A stretch of DNA of 64,000 bases from an uncultured bacterium (GTDB taxonomy: Bacteria; Bacillota; Clostridia; Lachnospirales; Lachnospiraceae), in the NCBI GenBank assembly GCA_947647735.1, contig CANSLJ010000024.1, positions 1 through 64,000 of the forward strand. The letters are read 5' to 3'. Every line of letters starts with the position of its first letter. The first letter of the stretch is position 1. A model generated the notes under the pieces. That model was not told the origin of the DNA. It made no database searches and worked only from the letters and a program-made list of their open reading frames with translations. This document shows, one piece after another, positions 1 to 8,895 of the stretch. Both the position numbers and the translations under genes were made by a program.

Positions 1-55
1 CCATTTTTCGGAACACGAAAAACTCCAATGCCCTCAACAGGCTAAAGCCCATACA

Positions 56-81
56 TAAAAGGCTGTCCTGTTCAGACAGCC
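56..81 (-). terminator. Terminator after rpsA
   Basis: On the minus strand a GGCTGTC/GACAGCC stem with a 7-nt loop is followed by TTTT. It starts 15 nt past the rpsA stop and probably ends the cmk-ispH-rpsA transcript. Confidence 0.75.
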
Positions 82-95
82 CTCTATTATTCTTA

Positions 96-1259
96 TTATT
101 CTTCGCCTTCCTCTGTCTGACTTGCAATCACTGCGTCAATATCAACTGATCTTACTTCTGCGTCATCATCTTCTACAGGCGCTGCCGGAGCTTCAGGTGC
201 CGGTTCCGGAGCAAGAAGTGCTTTGATGCTCAGGCTGATCTTCTTATCTTCTTCATTAAAGTCAACTACCTTAGCGGTTACCTCTTCACCGGTCTTCAGA
301 ACATCTGCCGGTTTCTCAATATGCTCTCTGGAAATCTGGGAAACATGCAACAGTGCGTCGATTCCTGTCTCCAGTTCGATAAAGGCACCGAAATCTGTCA
401 TCCGGGCAACTTTGCCGGTCACTACATTTCCAACCGCATATTTTTCAGCCGCATCCTTCCAGGGATTGGAGTCTGCAAATTTCAGGCTCAGTGCGATCTT
501 ATTGCCGGAAATCTCCTTGATCAGGACTCTCTGGGTTTCGCCGACCTTGAATACCTTCTTCGGATTTTCCACTCTGCCCCAAGACATTTCAGAGATATGA
601 AGCAGGCCGTCCGCGCCGCCGAGGTCGATAAATGCACCAAAATCGGTAACATTCTTCACAACACCCTCTACAACGTCACCTTCCTGAATCCTCTCAAACA
701 GTTCTTTCTGTTTCACGGCCTTCTCGGCAACCACAAGCTGTTTTCTGTCGCCGATATAGCGTCTTCTTCTGGGATTGTACTCAGTCACTACGAACTGAAT
801 CTCCTGTCCCGCGTACTTGTTCAGATCTTTCTCATAAATATCCGATACAAGGCTTGCCGGGATAAAGATCCTCACTTCGTCCACAACCACACACAGACCG
901 CCGCTGAGTACTTCCGTTACGACTGCCGTCAGCACTTCCTTATTGTTGAATGCCTCCTCGATCCGCTTATTTCCGCGGTCAACAGCCAGTCTCTTGTAAG
1001 ACAGGGTAACCTGTCCTTCTCCATCATTTACTTTCAATACCTTTACTTCCATCGTATCGCCGACCTTCAGCATTGTTGTCATGTCGACGCCGGACTCATT
1101 GGTATATTCGTTTCTGGTTAAAATACCGTCTGATTTATAGCCAATATTGATGACAGCTTCATCTGGTTTTACATCAATGACTGTGCCTTCAACTACCTCC
1201 CCTGTATGTATTGTTTTAAATGATGCATCGATCATTTGTTCAAAATTCATTTCTGACAT
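96..1259 (-). CDS. rpsA: 30S ribosomal protein S1 homologue, four S1 domains
   Basis: The 387-residue protein has four S1/OB-fold RNA-binding repeats at about 17-88, 105-172, 193-262 and 276-348. The last two are the most canonical, with the TDFGAFI signature and HISE or HVSQ. An acidic tail follows from about 355. It would bind mRNA at the ribosome or free in the cytoplasm. Four domains is the short form common in Firmicutes; Gram-negative S1 has six. The start overlaps the end of ispH by 20 nt in another frame. In several Clostridia ispH and the S1 gene are fused into one protein (established knowledge); here they are separate but overlapping, which suggests translational coupling. Confidence 0.93.
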   Translation of the reverse strand: MSEMNFEQMIDASFKTIHTGEVVEGTVIDVKPDEAVINIGYKSDGILTRNEYTNESGVDMTTMLKVGDTMEVKVLKVNDGEGQVTLSYKRLAVDRGNKRIEEAFNNKEVLTAVVTEVLSGGLCVVVDEVRIFIPASLVSDIYEKDLNKYAGQEIQFVVTEYNPRRRRYIGDRKQLVVAEKAVKQKELFERIQEGDVVEGVVKNVTDFGAFIDLGGADGLLHISEMSWGRVENPKKVFKVGETQRVLIKEISGNKIALSLKFADSNPWKDAAEKYAVGNVVTGKVARMTDFGAFIELETGIDALLHVSQISREHIEKPADVLKTGEEVTAKVVDFNEEDKKISLSIKALLAPEPAPEAPAAPVEDDDAEVRSVDIDAVIASQTEEGEE

Positions 1260-2106
1260 AATTTTGAACCTCCCTAATAATATTATTTGGGGTAGACGCC
1301 CCTGCTGTAATACCCACCAGACGTACTGATTCCGGAAGCTCTAACTTTAGGTCCGCCAGTGACTGTACAAAAAAGGTCTGTGCACACTCTTGTCTGCAAA
1401 TTTCATACAGTTTTCTAGTATTGGAACTGTGTGCTCCACCTATAACTATCATAACATCAGCTTCAGAGGCTATTTCCTTCGCTTCTGTCTGCCTCTCCTC
1501 AGTCGCATTACATATAGTATTCACAACACTACCATTATACCCGCTCTTTTTCAAAATTTCAACTAGTTCTTGAAATTTATTGTAGTTAAATGTCGTTTGG
1601 GAAACCACACAGATCTCTTTTCCAGTTTCCACCGCCAGATTTTCCATCTCCTCCTTCGATTCCACGGTGATCGCCGGCGAGCTGCACCAGCCCCGGATAC
1701 CCTCCACTTCCGGGTGTCCCGGGTTTCCGATGATCAGGATCTGCTTTCCCTGCGCGCTCTCCCTCTCCACGATATTATGGATCCTTTTTACAAACGGACA
1801 GGTGGCATCCACACAGATCAATCCCTTCTCCTCTATGATCTGACAGATTTCCCTGCCGATCCCGTGGGAACGGATGATCACGATACCTTCCCGCAGAGCC
1901 TCCAGTTCCTCCCTGCTCTCCAGAACCCGCACGCCCTTTTCTTCCAGATCCTTTACCACCTGCTCGTTATGGATGATCGGGCCGTATGTATAGATCGGCA
2001 TTTTTTTATCCGAACTTTTTTGTTTTTCAATCTGCTCATATACCGTTTCCACCGCCCGCTTCACGCCGAAACAGAATCCGGCAGATTTTGCCAGTTTCAC
2101 TTCCAT
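1240..2106 (-). CDS. ispH: 4-hydroxy-3-methylbut-2-enyl diphosphate reductase (IspH/LytB)
   Basis: This is the last enzyme of the MEP isoprenoid pathway, reducing HMBPP to IPP and DMAPP with a [4Fe-4S] cluster. The three cluster cysteines are visible at Cys12 (GFCFGVKRAV), Cys103 (DATCPFV) and Cys199 (NTICNATEERQ), with His in IHNEQV and SHG. I start it at ATG 2106 (MEVKLAKSAG). A TTG two codons upstream is also in frame but overlaps the cmk stop codon. The 288-residue length is typical. It lies 2 nt after cmk and overlaps rpsA, so the three genes form an operon. Confidence 0.96.
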   Translation of the reverse strand: MEVKLAKSAGFCFGVKRAVETVYEQIEKQKSSDKKMPIYTYGPIIHNEQVVKDLEEKGVRVLESREELEALREGIVIIRSHGIGREICQIIEEKGLICVDATCPFVKRIHNIVERESAQGKQILIIGNPGHPEVEGIRGWCSSPAITVESKEEMENLAVETGKEICVVSQTTFNYNKFQELVEILKKSGYNGSVVNTICNATEERQTEAKEIASEADVMIVIGGAHSSNTRKLYEICRQECAQTFFVQSLADLKLELPESVRLVGITAGASTPNNIIREVQNYVRNEF

Positions 2107-2108
2107 GA

Positions 2109-2762
2109 TCAATCACACAGCTCCATGATCTTCTCTATCACTTCCTCGATCGTCATATCCGAAGAATCTACCAGTACAGCGTCCTCCGCCTGTTTCAGCG
2201 GAGAAATCTCCCGGTGCATATCCCGGTAGTCCCGCTCTTCGATGTCCTTCTTTATGACATCAATGTCACATTCTTCCCCTCTTGCGGTCATCTCATCATA
2301 CCGGCGCTTTGCCCGCACCTCGCTGCTGGCAGTCAGATAGACCTTCAGATCCGCACCCGGCAGCACACAGGTTCCGATGTCCCTGCCGTCCATCACCACA
2401 TCCGCCTCTTCCGCCAGCTTCTGCTGCAGCTCCACCAGCTTCTTTCGCACATCCCCGTTAACGGAAGACGCCGAAGACATATTGCTTACCTCTTCCGTGC
2501 GGATCAGACCGTTCACATTCCTGCCGTTTAGCAGAACCACCTGTTCTCCGTTCTCGTAGACAATGGAGATATCCGCCTCCTGGCTTTTTTTACTGATCAG
2601 CTCCGCATCCTCCGGAGAAATATGATTTTCCAGCAAAAACAGACCCATCGCCCGATACATTGCCCCCGTATCTACATAGATATAACCCTTTCTCTTCGCG
2701 ATCTGCCTTGCGATCGTACTCTTTCCGGCTCCCGCCGGGCCGTCTATTGCGATATTGTACAT
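2109..2762 (-). CDS. cmk: Cytidylate kinase
   Basis: Cmk phosphorylates CMP and dCMP using ATP. The P-loop GPAGAGKST lies at residues 8-16, DTGAMYRA follows it, and the NMP-binding region contains DGRDIGT. The frame stays open 49 codons further upstream, but that stretch runs through the intergenic stem-loop element. ATG 2762 (MYNIAIDGPAG) has a strong Shine-Dalgarno (AGGAGG about 6 nt upstream) and gives the normal 217-residue length. First gene of the cmk-ispH-rpsA operon. Confidence 0.95.
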   Translation of the reverse strand: MYNIAIDGPAGAGKSTIARQIAKRKGYIYVDTGAMYRAMGLFLLENHISPEDAELISKKSQEADISIVYENGEQVVLLNGRNVNGLIRTEEVSNMSSASSVNGDVRKKLVELQQKLAEEADVVMDGRDIGTCVLPGADLKVYLTASSEVRAKRRYDEMTARGEECDIDVIKKDIEERDYRDMHREISPLKQAEDAVLVDSSDMTIEEVIEKIMELCD

Positions 2763-2784
2763 TTTGTTCCTCCTATTCCGTCTT

Positions 2785-2906
2785 ATTCCAGTTCCGTAAC
2801 TGTCCTTCCAATTCACATTACCCGAAGACAATTTCCAGCCGCAATGCGTCTGTAAATCGTCTTGTGCACTGTTCGGACAGTTACTGTTTTCCAGTTCCGT
2901 AACTGT
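2785..2906 (-). repeat. Intercistronic nested stem-loop element, copy A
   Basis: This is one of three related elements (also 49476-49580 and 58211-58318). The outer stem pairs GTAACTGTCC (2796-2805) with GGACAGTTAC (2875-2884). The inner stem pairs 2825-2834 with 2854-2863; its single A/C mismatch on the plus strand becomes a G-U pair in minus-strand RNA. A small apical hairpin lies around CAGCCGC/GCGTCTG. A duplicate of the left end (CAGTTCCGTAACTGTC) follows at 2891-2906, next to the upstream gene's stop. The other end runs into the leader of cmk. Confidence 0.8.
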
Positions 2907-4177
2907 CAAAATTTTACGCTCGCCCCCGCCAGATGCCCGGTGGACCAGGCGAGCTGCAGATTATACCCTCCGGTCAGTGCATCGATATCCAGCATCTCCC
3001 CGGCGAAATACAGCCCTTCGCACAATCTTGATTCCATCGTGGAGGGATTTACCTCCGATACCGGAATTCCTCCCTGAGTAATGATCGCCTCCGCAAACCC
3101 TCTTGTACCTGTCACGGTAAGAGGCAGATTCCGTATCAGATTCACAAAGCCGCGCCTCTCTTCCCTCGTTACATCATACACCTTTTTCTCCCCATCGATG
3201 CCGGAAAGTTCTACCATAACCGGGATCAACTTTGACGGAAACAGGCCGCCCAGCGCATTTTTAAAAGCTTTGTGGGAATTTTCCTCGAAATCCCGCAAAA
3301 TCCTTTTATCCAGTGTTTCTTCATCCATTGCAGGTTTCAGATTCAGAAATAATTTGATATCCTTCTCCCCTGGCATCTTCGTGCAATAACTGCTTGCACT
3401 TAAGATCAGCGGTCCGCTGACGCCGAAATGCGTAAACAGCATTTCCCCGAAACCACTGTAAACAGGCTTTGCCTCTCCCTCTTTTACCAGCTTTATCTCC
3501 ACATTTTTCAGCGACAGCCCCTGTAGCCTTCTGCACCAGCGCTCCTTCACCTCAAGGGGTACAAGAGCCGAATGACATGGAACCAGAGAATGTCCTGCCT
3601 GTTCCGCCAGTTTATAGCCGGCCCCGTCAGAACCGGTAGACGGATAGGATAGGCCGCCGCAGGCAAGGATCACAGCGTCCGCCTCCATCCTCTTCCCCCC
3701 TGATAACAGCACACCCTGTACCTGTCTCCCCAGCGTTTTTCCCTGCTTTACGCTCTGTGTCTCCGAAAGCATCAGTCCTTTCACTTCCGTTCTCAGCCGG
3801 ATCTCCACATACATCTCCTTTAAAGCCCGCTGCAGGGCTCCCGTCACATCCGACGCATGATCCGACACCGGAAAGATCCGGCCGCCCCGCTCCGTCTTGA
3901 CCCGGCACCCGTACTCCTCCAGAAACGCCGTCATCGCCTGATTGTCAAACTGGTATATACTGCTGTATAAAAACTTGCTGTTGGTGACAATATTTTGAAA
4001 AAACTGCTCTTTATCGGCGGAATTGGTCACATTGCATCTGCCCTTGCCGGTGATATAGATCTTTTTCCCGAGCTTTTCATTCTTCTCCAGCAAAACCACC
4101 TGATGTCCCGCCGCAGCAGCCGCATAAGCCGCCATCATTCCGGCGGCTCCGCCGCCAACCACGATCACCTGACTCAC
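2906..4177 (-). CDS. NAD(P)/FAD-dependent oxidoreductase, HI0933/YhiN family
   Basis: The 423-residue flavoprotein begins with a Rossmann FAD-binding motif, GGGAAGMMAAY (8-18), then KLGKKIYITGKGRCN, which is characteristic of the HI0933/BaiN/YhiN family. The C-terminus has TQGGIPVSEV and the second FAD contact GLYFAGEMLDIDALTGGYN. Family substrates are poorly defined; annotations include aminoacetone oxidase and bile-acid-related reductase, and I would not choose between them. The start overlaps the stop of the rpiR-type gene by 4 nt (ATGA), so the two are translationally coupled. Confidence 0.88.
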   Translation of the reverse strand: MSQVIVVGGGAAGMMAAYAAAAAGHQVVLLEKNEKLGKKIYITGKGRCNVTNSADKEQFFQNIVTNSKFLYSSIYQFDNQAMTAFLEEYGCRVKTERGGRIFPVSDHASDVTGALQRALKEMYVEIRLRTEVKGLMLSETQSVKQGKTLGRQVQGVLLSGGKRMEADAVILACGGLSYPSTGSDGAGYKLAEQAGHSLVPCHSALVPLEVKERWCRRLQGLSLKNVEIKLVKEGEAKPVYSGFGEMLFTHFGVSGPLILSASSYCTKMPGEKDIKLFLNLKPAMDEETLDKRILRDFEENSHKAFKNALGGLFPSKLIPVMVELSGIDGEKKVYDVTREERRGFVNLIRNLPLTVTGTRGFAEAIITQGGIPVSEVNPSTMESRLCEGLYFAGEMLDIDALTGGYNLQLAWSTGHLAGASVKF

Positions 4178-5103
4178 TTCATTTTCCCACTTTCTTTCCT
4201 CAGCGGATAATTCAGCATCGGTTCCTCATCAATAAAATTGATCTCATCATTCAGATAAACCTGATAGCTGTTCCAGACTTCCTCCAGCGTATGCAGGCTG
4301 TTTTTCACCTCCGCCGGACGTTTTAAACACATCGCCACCACCAGCGCATTGATCACGCTTAAGGGCGCCACCAGAGAATCCACGATAGACACCATATCGC
4401 TCCTCGCAAACAGATTGCAGGAAGAGTACATGCACATCGGCGAATGGATGCTGTCCGTCAGGCAGATCACCTTCGCATTTCTGTCGTTGGCAAATTCCAT
4501 CGCCTTCAACGTCCGCATGGAATACCGCGGAAAACTGATACCGATAAAAGCATCCTTATCGCTGATCCGCAGCATCTGCTCAAAGGTCTCGCTCATGCTG
4601 GTCGTTTTGATACAGACAACCTCCCCCCGCATCATATTCAGATAAAAGCAGAGAAAATCCGCCAGCGGTTCACAACTCCGGATACCTGAGATATATACTT
4701 TCTTCGCTCTCAGTATGATATCCACCGCCGCGTCAAACGCCGAAGCATCCAGATGCTCCATCGTATCCCGGATCTTGTCCATATCCGACTGCAACACGGA
4801 TGAGAGCACCTCCGACTGGGTGCGTCCCGCATATTTCACACTCATCCGGGAAACGCCGGTAAGCTGTTCCTTCACCCAGCCCTCCAGCGCCTTCTGAAAT
4901 TCCGGATACCCGGCATACCCCAGCATCAGCGCAAACCTTACCACCGTGGATTCACTGATCTGCAAGGTCTCTCCCAGCTTTGCCGCCGTCATAAACACAG
5001 CTTCATCATAGTGATCCGATATATAGGAAGCTATCACTTTCTGGCTTTTACTCATACGACTGAAATTGCTGACCATATCCGCCATGAAATCTCTTTTTCC
5101 CAT
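4174..5103 (-). CDS. RpiR/MurR-family transcriptional regulator (HTH + SIS)
   Basis: Residues 1-80 form the RpiR helix-turn-helix, with SKSQKVIASYI and LGETLQISESTVVRFALMLG. Residues about 125-260 form a sugar-isomerase (SIS) domain, with YISGIRSCEPLADFL and a second phosphosugar-site segment FIGISFPRYSMRT. Family members sense phosphosugars and regulate sugar or cell-wall amino-sugar catabolism. No sugar genes are adjacent, so the target is unknown. It is the first gene of a two-gene unit with the HI0933-type flavoprotein (ATGA overlap). Confidence 0.88.
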   Translation of the reverse strand: MGKRDFMADMVSNFSRMSKSQKVIASYISDHYDEAVFMTAAKLGETLQISESTVVRFALMLGYAGYPEFQKALEGWVKEQLTGVSRMSVKYAGRTQSEVLSSVLQSDMDKIRDTMEHLDASAFDAAVDIILRAKKVYISGIRSCEPLADFLCFYLNMMRGEVVCIKTTSMSETFEQMLRISDKDAFIGISFPRYSMRTLKAMEFANDRNAKVICLTDSIHSPMCMYSSCNLFARSDMVSIVDSLVAPLSVINALVVAMCLKRPAEVKNSLHTLEEVWNSYQVYLNDEINFIDEEPMLNYPLRKESGKMK

Positions 5104-5127
5104 AAATATCCTGTTCCCTCTTTACTG

Positions 5128-5673
5128 TTACCGGAACGCCCGATATGCGTTCACAAGCTGTCCCACCGTCTCCGTGATCCCCAGATCATAATCCCCTGTG
5201 ATCGCCATACATGCCGCACCATGAATAAACATCCACATCTTCATAAACAACCCCTGTGGATCTTCGCACCCCTCCGCTTTCGCCTTATTGATCTCCTTCA
5301 AAACATTCCCCTGCTTCCCGTTGAGCAGCTCATACAGACTCTTCCCGTTTCTGTTCTCACTCAAAAACATCATCCTGAAGAGGTTTCTCTCCTTCTGGGC
5401 AAAACTGATATAGGCAAGCCCCAGATTTGCAAAAGGCACAGCCTGACTCTTCGGATAATTATCAAAAAACTCATCAAAAAACAGGATCGCCCGCTCCAAC
5501 ACCTCCGCCTGTACTTCCTCCATACTCTGATACAACCGGAAGATCGGCTGCGTGGAACACCCCACAGCTCCGGCAAGCTTCCTCGCCGTCACTTCCTCGA
5601 TCCCCTCTTTTCTCGCCATGCGAAAAGCAGCCTCATCAATATCCTTCTTTGTAACCCTCTCCTTACGCGGCAT
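5128..5673 (-). CDS. TetR/AcrR-family transcriptional regulator
   Basis: The N-terminal helix-turn-helix reads KDIDEAAFRMARKEG...EVTARKLAGAVGCSTQPIFRLYQS, the TetR arrangement, followed by an all-helical ligand/dimer domain. I chose ATG 5673 (MPRKERVTKKDI, 181 residues). An upstream in-frame TTG at 5715 lacks support. A well-formed promoter with a palindromic operator lies about 150 nt upstream, so autoregulation is likely. The ligand is unknown. Confidence 0.85.
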   Translation of the reverse strand: MPRKERVTKKDIDEAAFRMARKEGIEEVTARKLAGAVGCSTQPIFRLYQSMEEVQAEVLERAILFFDEFFDNYPKSQAVPFANLGLAYISFAQKERNLFRMMFLSENRNGKSLYELLNGKQGNVLKEINKAKAEGCEDPQGLFMKMWMFIHGAACMAITGDYDLGITETVGQLVNAYRAFR

Positions 5674-5812
5674 ACACACCCCACTTTCCGGCAGTCTCCG
5701 GAATCCTTCCCCCAAAGTTTCTCTTCCAAAACCGCCTGTCTCCCACGTTCTCTGCTTCCTCTTGTTCCCGATAATAAAATATCAGCCACATATATGAAAT
5801 AATATTTTACCG

Positions 5813-5854
5813 ATAACACTTGTTATTATAAATGTTATAGTATACCACTGTCAA
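5813..5854 (-). promoter_or_regulatory. Promoter with palindromic operator for the tetR-type gene
   Basis: On the minus strand, -35 TTGACA (5849-5854) and -10 TATAAT (5825-5830) are separated by 18 nt. The inverted repeat ATAACA-CT-TGTTAT (5813-5826) overlaps the -10 and probable start site. That placement suits a TetR autorepressor site. Confidence 0.65.
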
Positions 5855-5929
5855 TATAAACGTATATTAAATTTGAGTTGTTATAAAAACAGGCTGATAC
5901 CTTTGGCTCCTTTTCTCCGTCACAGCACA

Positions 5930-6159
5930 GGCAGAGGGCATATCATGTCCGTAAAGCCGGCTCGCGCAGAAAAATGAGATTTTCTTAATATTCCGTTCAA
6001 CACCCAGCAATCCCGGAACACGATGTTCCGGGAAGCCCGCTCTGAGACAGGATGTCGATCAGCGGGCGGTTGCGTCCGCATATCCACAACCATGCCGGAA
6101 TATTTAGAAAATCCATTTTTCGAAGCCGCCGGCTTTACGGACATGATATGCCCTCTGCC
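5930..6159. repeat. ~230 bp long imperfect palindrome (MITE-like or structured element)
   Basis: This explains most of the 573-nt gap between the tetR-type gene and oadA. The terminal inverted repeats are perfect over 31 bp (5930-5960 and 6129-6159). A second imperfect arm pair follows (5970-5995 with 6096-6120). The centre holds a perfect 9-bp hairpin CCCGGAACA/TGTTCCGGG (6012-6032) and a GCCCGCT/AGCGGGC stem (6035-6041/6061-6067). Open frames through it are by-products of the symmetry. No transposase is present, and I could not recognise target-site duplications. The rest of the gap, 6160-6246, shows nothing else. Confidence 0.8.
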
Positions 6160-6246
6160 GTCCTCCACACAAAAACCAGCCCCCGCACATCACACACAGG
6201 GACTGGTTCCATAATATATCATAATATATATAACAAGATGCCGCTC

Positions 6247-7674
6247 TTAAACCGGATAAGCCCCGTTTTTCGTATCAGCCTGGGTCAGATCCACTTTCTC
6301 CTGCTGCGCCTGACGGTACTTGAAGAAGTCAACCGCAACCTGAGGGAACAACGCATAGGATAATACGTCCTCATCCTGCTGCTTCCATTCTTTCATCTCA
6401 GCTTCCAGCTTATCCATCTCGTTCTCCAGAAGGTCTGCAGGACGACAGGTGATCCTCTCTTCGCCCGGAATAACCTTATCGATCACTTCCTGGCTCATCG
6501 GCTTGATCGTCTGGCCGTATTCACCACGGAGAACAGCTTTCGTCTCCTTGGTAGCCATCTTATATCTCTCGCCCATCAATACATTAAATACAGCCTGTGT
6601 ACCAACGATCTGGGAAGAAGGTGTAACCAGAGGCGGCTCACCGAGATCCTTACGAACATTCGGGATCTCACGCAGCACGTCCTCGTACTTGTCTTCCGCA
6701 TTCTGCTCTTTCAGCTGGCTTACCATGTTGGACAGCATACCGCCGGGTACCTGGTACAGCAGTGTCTTGATATTCACGCCGAGCACCTTCGGGCTGAGCA
6801 GTCCTGATTCCAGACATTTCTCTCTGTAAGGACGGAAATAGTCCGCGATCTCTGCCAGCAGATTCTGATCAAATCCTGTATCGTAGGGAGTTCCCTTGAA
6901 AGTCTCAACCATAACTTCTGTCGCTGGCTGGGAAGTACCCAGCGCAAACGGAGAAATAGCACAGTCGATCACGTCCACGCCCGCTTCTACCGCTTTCAGG
7001 TAAGTCATGCTCGCAACACCGGAAGTATAGTGGGTATGAAGCTGGATTGGAAGCTTCGTCGCTTCTTTCATCGCGCCGATCAGTTCCGCCGCTTTATAGG
7101 GAACCAGAAGGCCCGCCATATCCTTGATACAGATGGAATCCGCTCCCATTTCCTCAATTTTCTTTGCAGTATCTACCCAGTATTCCAGTGTATACGCATC
7201 GCCCAATGTATAGGAAAGCGCGATCTGGGCATGGCCTCTGCCCTCTCTTGCCTTGATCTTGTTGGTCGCATTAACTGCTTCCTGCAGGTTTCTTAAATCG
7301 TTCAGACAGTCAAAGATACGGATAATATCAATACCGTTCGCGATAGATTTCTCTACGAAGCTGTCTACCACGTCATCTGCATAAGGCCTGTAACCAAGGA
7401 TGTTCTGGCCCCTGAACAGCATCTGCAGTTTTGTATTTTTAAAACCGTCTCTTAATTTACGAAGCCTCTCCCAGGGATCTTCCTTTAAAAATCTTAAGGA
7501 AGCATCGAAAGTAGCGCCGCCCCAGCATTCTACGGAATGATAGCCGATCTTATCCATGGTTTCCACAATGGGAAGCATCAGATCGGTAGGCATTCTGGTA
7601 GCGATCAGAGACTGGTGGGCATCACGCAATATTGTCTCGGTAATTCCAACCGGTTTTTTAATTTGTTCTGACAT
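6247..7674 (-). CDS. oadA: Oxaloacetate decarboxylase alpha / pyruvate carboxylase B-type carboxyltransferase
   Basis: This is a DRE-TIM-like carboxyltransferase barrel that moves CO2 between a 2-oxo acid and carboxybiotin. Metal and active-site residues are visible: Asp18 in ETILRDAHQS, the lysine in CIKDMAG (Lys184), and His213/His215 in LHTHYTSG. The C-terminal PYC/OADA conserved domain is present, but the protein ends at residue 475 without a fused biotinyl domain; the carrier is a separate gene at 8896-9267. It is the last gene of the Na+-pump operon, 23 nt after oadB. Confidence 0.93.
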   Translation of the reverse strand: MSEQIKKPVGITETILRDAHQSLIATRMPTDLMLPIVETMDKIGYHSVECWGGATFDASLRFLKEDPWERLRKLRDGFKNTKLQMLFRGQNILGYRPYADDVVDSFVEKSIANGIDIIRIFDCLNDLRNLQEAVNATNKIKAREGRGHAQIALSYTLGDAYTLEYWVDTAKKIEEMGADSICIKDMAGLLVPYKAAELIGAMKEATKLPIQLHTHYTSGVASMTYLKAVEAGVDVIDCAISPFALGTSQPATEVMVETFKGTPYDTGFDQNLLAEIADYFRPYREKCLESGLLSPKVLGVNIKTLLYQVPGGMLSNMVSQLKEQNAEDKYEDVLREIPNVRKDLGEPPLVTPSSQIVGTQAVFNVLMGERYKMATKETKAVLRGEYGQTIKPMSQEVIDKVIPGEERITCRPADLLENEMDKLEAEMKEWKQQDEDVLSYALFPQVAVDFFKYRQAQQEKVDLTQADTKNGAYPV

Positions 7675-7697
7675 TTTATTTCCTCCATATATTTTTA

Positions 7698-8849
7698 TTA
7701 GAATACGCCGAAGATTGCCATAAAGGTTCCGGCTGCAACTGCCGTACCGATAACGCCGGCAACGTTAGGTCCCATCGCATGCATCAGCAGGAAGTTCGTA
7801 GGATCTTCCTCCGCGCCTACCTTCTGGGAAACCCTTGCCGCCATGGGCACTGCGGACACGCCTGCAGAACCGATCAGCGGATTTACCTTACCATGTGTCA
7901 GCTTGCACATCAGTTTTCCGAAAAGCACACCCGCCGCCGTACCAAAGGCAAAGGCAACCAGACCGAGGATAACTATCTTGATAGTATCCCAGTTCAGGAA
8001 TGCTTCTGCGGAAGTTGTAGCACCTACGGAAGTACCAAGCAGAATAACAACGATATACATCAGCGCATTGGAAGCTGTCTCCTGAAGCTGTCTTACCACA
8101 CCTGATTCACGGAACAGGTTACCCAGCATCAGCATACCAACCAGGGGAGCTGTTGTGGGAAGGATCATACATACCACGATCGTAACGATGATCGGGAAGA
8201 GGATCTTCTCCAGTTTGGAAACCGGACGAAGCTGCGCCATCTTGATCTGACGCTCTTCTTTCGTTGTAAACAGTTTCATAATGGGCGGCTGAATGATCGG
8301 CACAAGTGACATATAGGAATATGCCGCCACCGCGATCGGTCCCATGATGGCTGTCTGTCCCAGTTTTCCTGCAAGGAAAATGGAAGTCGGGCCGTCTGCG
8401 CCGCCGATGATGGAGATAGCCGCTGCCGCCTTGTCATTGAAGCCCATCCAGATTGCTCCGAAATAAGCCATAAAGATACCGAACTGCGCTGCCGCACCCA
8501 ATAAAAAGCTCTTTGGATTGGCGATCAGTGGACCAAAGTCGGTCATCGCGCCTACCCCCATGAAGATCAGGGACGGCATGATCGCCCATTCATCCAGCAA
8601 ATAGAAATAATACAGTAAGCCGCCGGTTCCGTTAGCTGATTCCTCAATGCTCATCATGATATCCGGATAGATGTTTACCAGCAGCATACCAAATGCGATC
8701 GGGGTAAGAAGTAATGGTTCAAAGCCCTTGGCAATCGCAAGATACAGAAATACACAGGCAACAATGATCATCACATAGTTTCCCCAGGTTAAATTGAAGA
8801 ACGCTGTCTGATGAACCAGATTGTCCAGTGTAGTCATAATATAATCCAT
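7698..8849 (-). CDS. oadB: Na+-translocating decarboxylase beta subunit
   Basis: OadB/MmdB/GcdB is the integral membrane subunit that decarboxylates carboxybiotin and exports Na+. The 383-residue protein is strongly hydrophobic with many membrane segments. It carries the family signature GGADGPTSIF, plus SAGVSAVPMAARV and MGPNVAGVIG near the C-terminus. The start ATG 8849 has AGGAGG 7 nt upstream. It sits between the biotin carrier and oadA genes, as in other Lachnospiraceae operons. Confidence 0.94.
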   Translation of the reverse strand: MDYIMTTLDNLVHQTAFFNLTWGNYVMIIVACVFLYLAIAKGFEPLLLTPIAFGMLLVNIYPDIMMSIEESANGTGGLLYYFYLLDEWAIMPSLIFMGVGAMTDFGPLIANPKSFLLGAAAQFGIFMAYFGAIWMGFNDKAAAAISIIGGADGPTSIFLAGKLGQTAIMGPIAVAAYSYMSLVPIIQPPIMKLFTTKEERQIKMAQLRPVSKLEKILFPIIVTIVVCMILPTTAPLVGMLMLGNLFRESGVVRQLQETASNALMYIVVILLGTSVGATTSAEAFLNWDTIKIVILGLVAFAFGTAAGVLFGKLMCKLTHGKVNPLIGSAGVSAVPMAARVSQKVGAEEDPTNFLLMHAMGPNVAGVIGTAVAAGTFMAIFGVF

Positions 8850-8895
8850 TTCTTTACCTCCTGTTGTTTTTTACATTGCTGCGCTCTCCGCGGCC

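Noticed and set aside
321-1121. 266-codon open frame on the plus strand across rpsA
   Set aside because: It is antisense to the clear S1 domains of rpsA and has no family signature or Shine-Dalgarno.
5920-6168. Open frames of 60-100 codons in the long palindrome
   Set aside because: They follow from the symmetric sequence on both strands, with no start signal or similarity.
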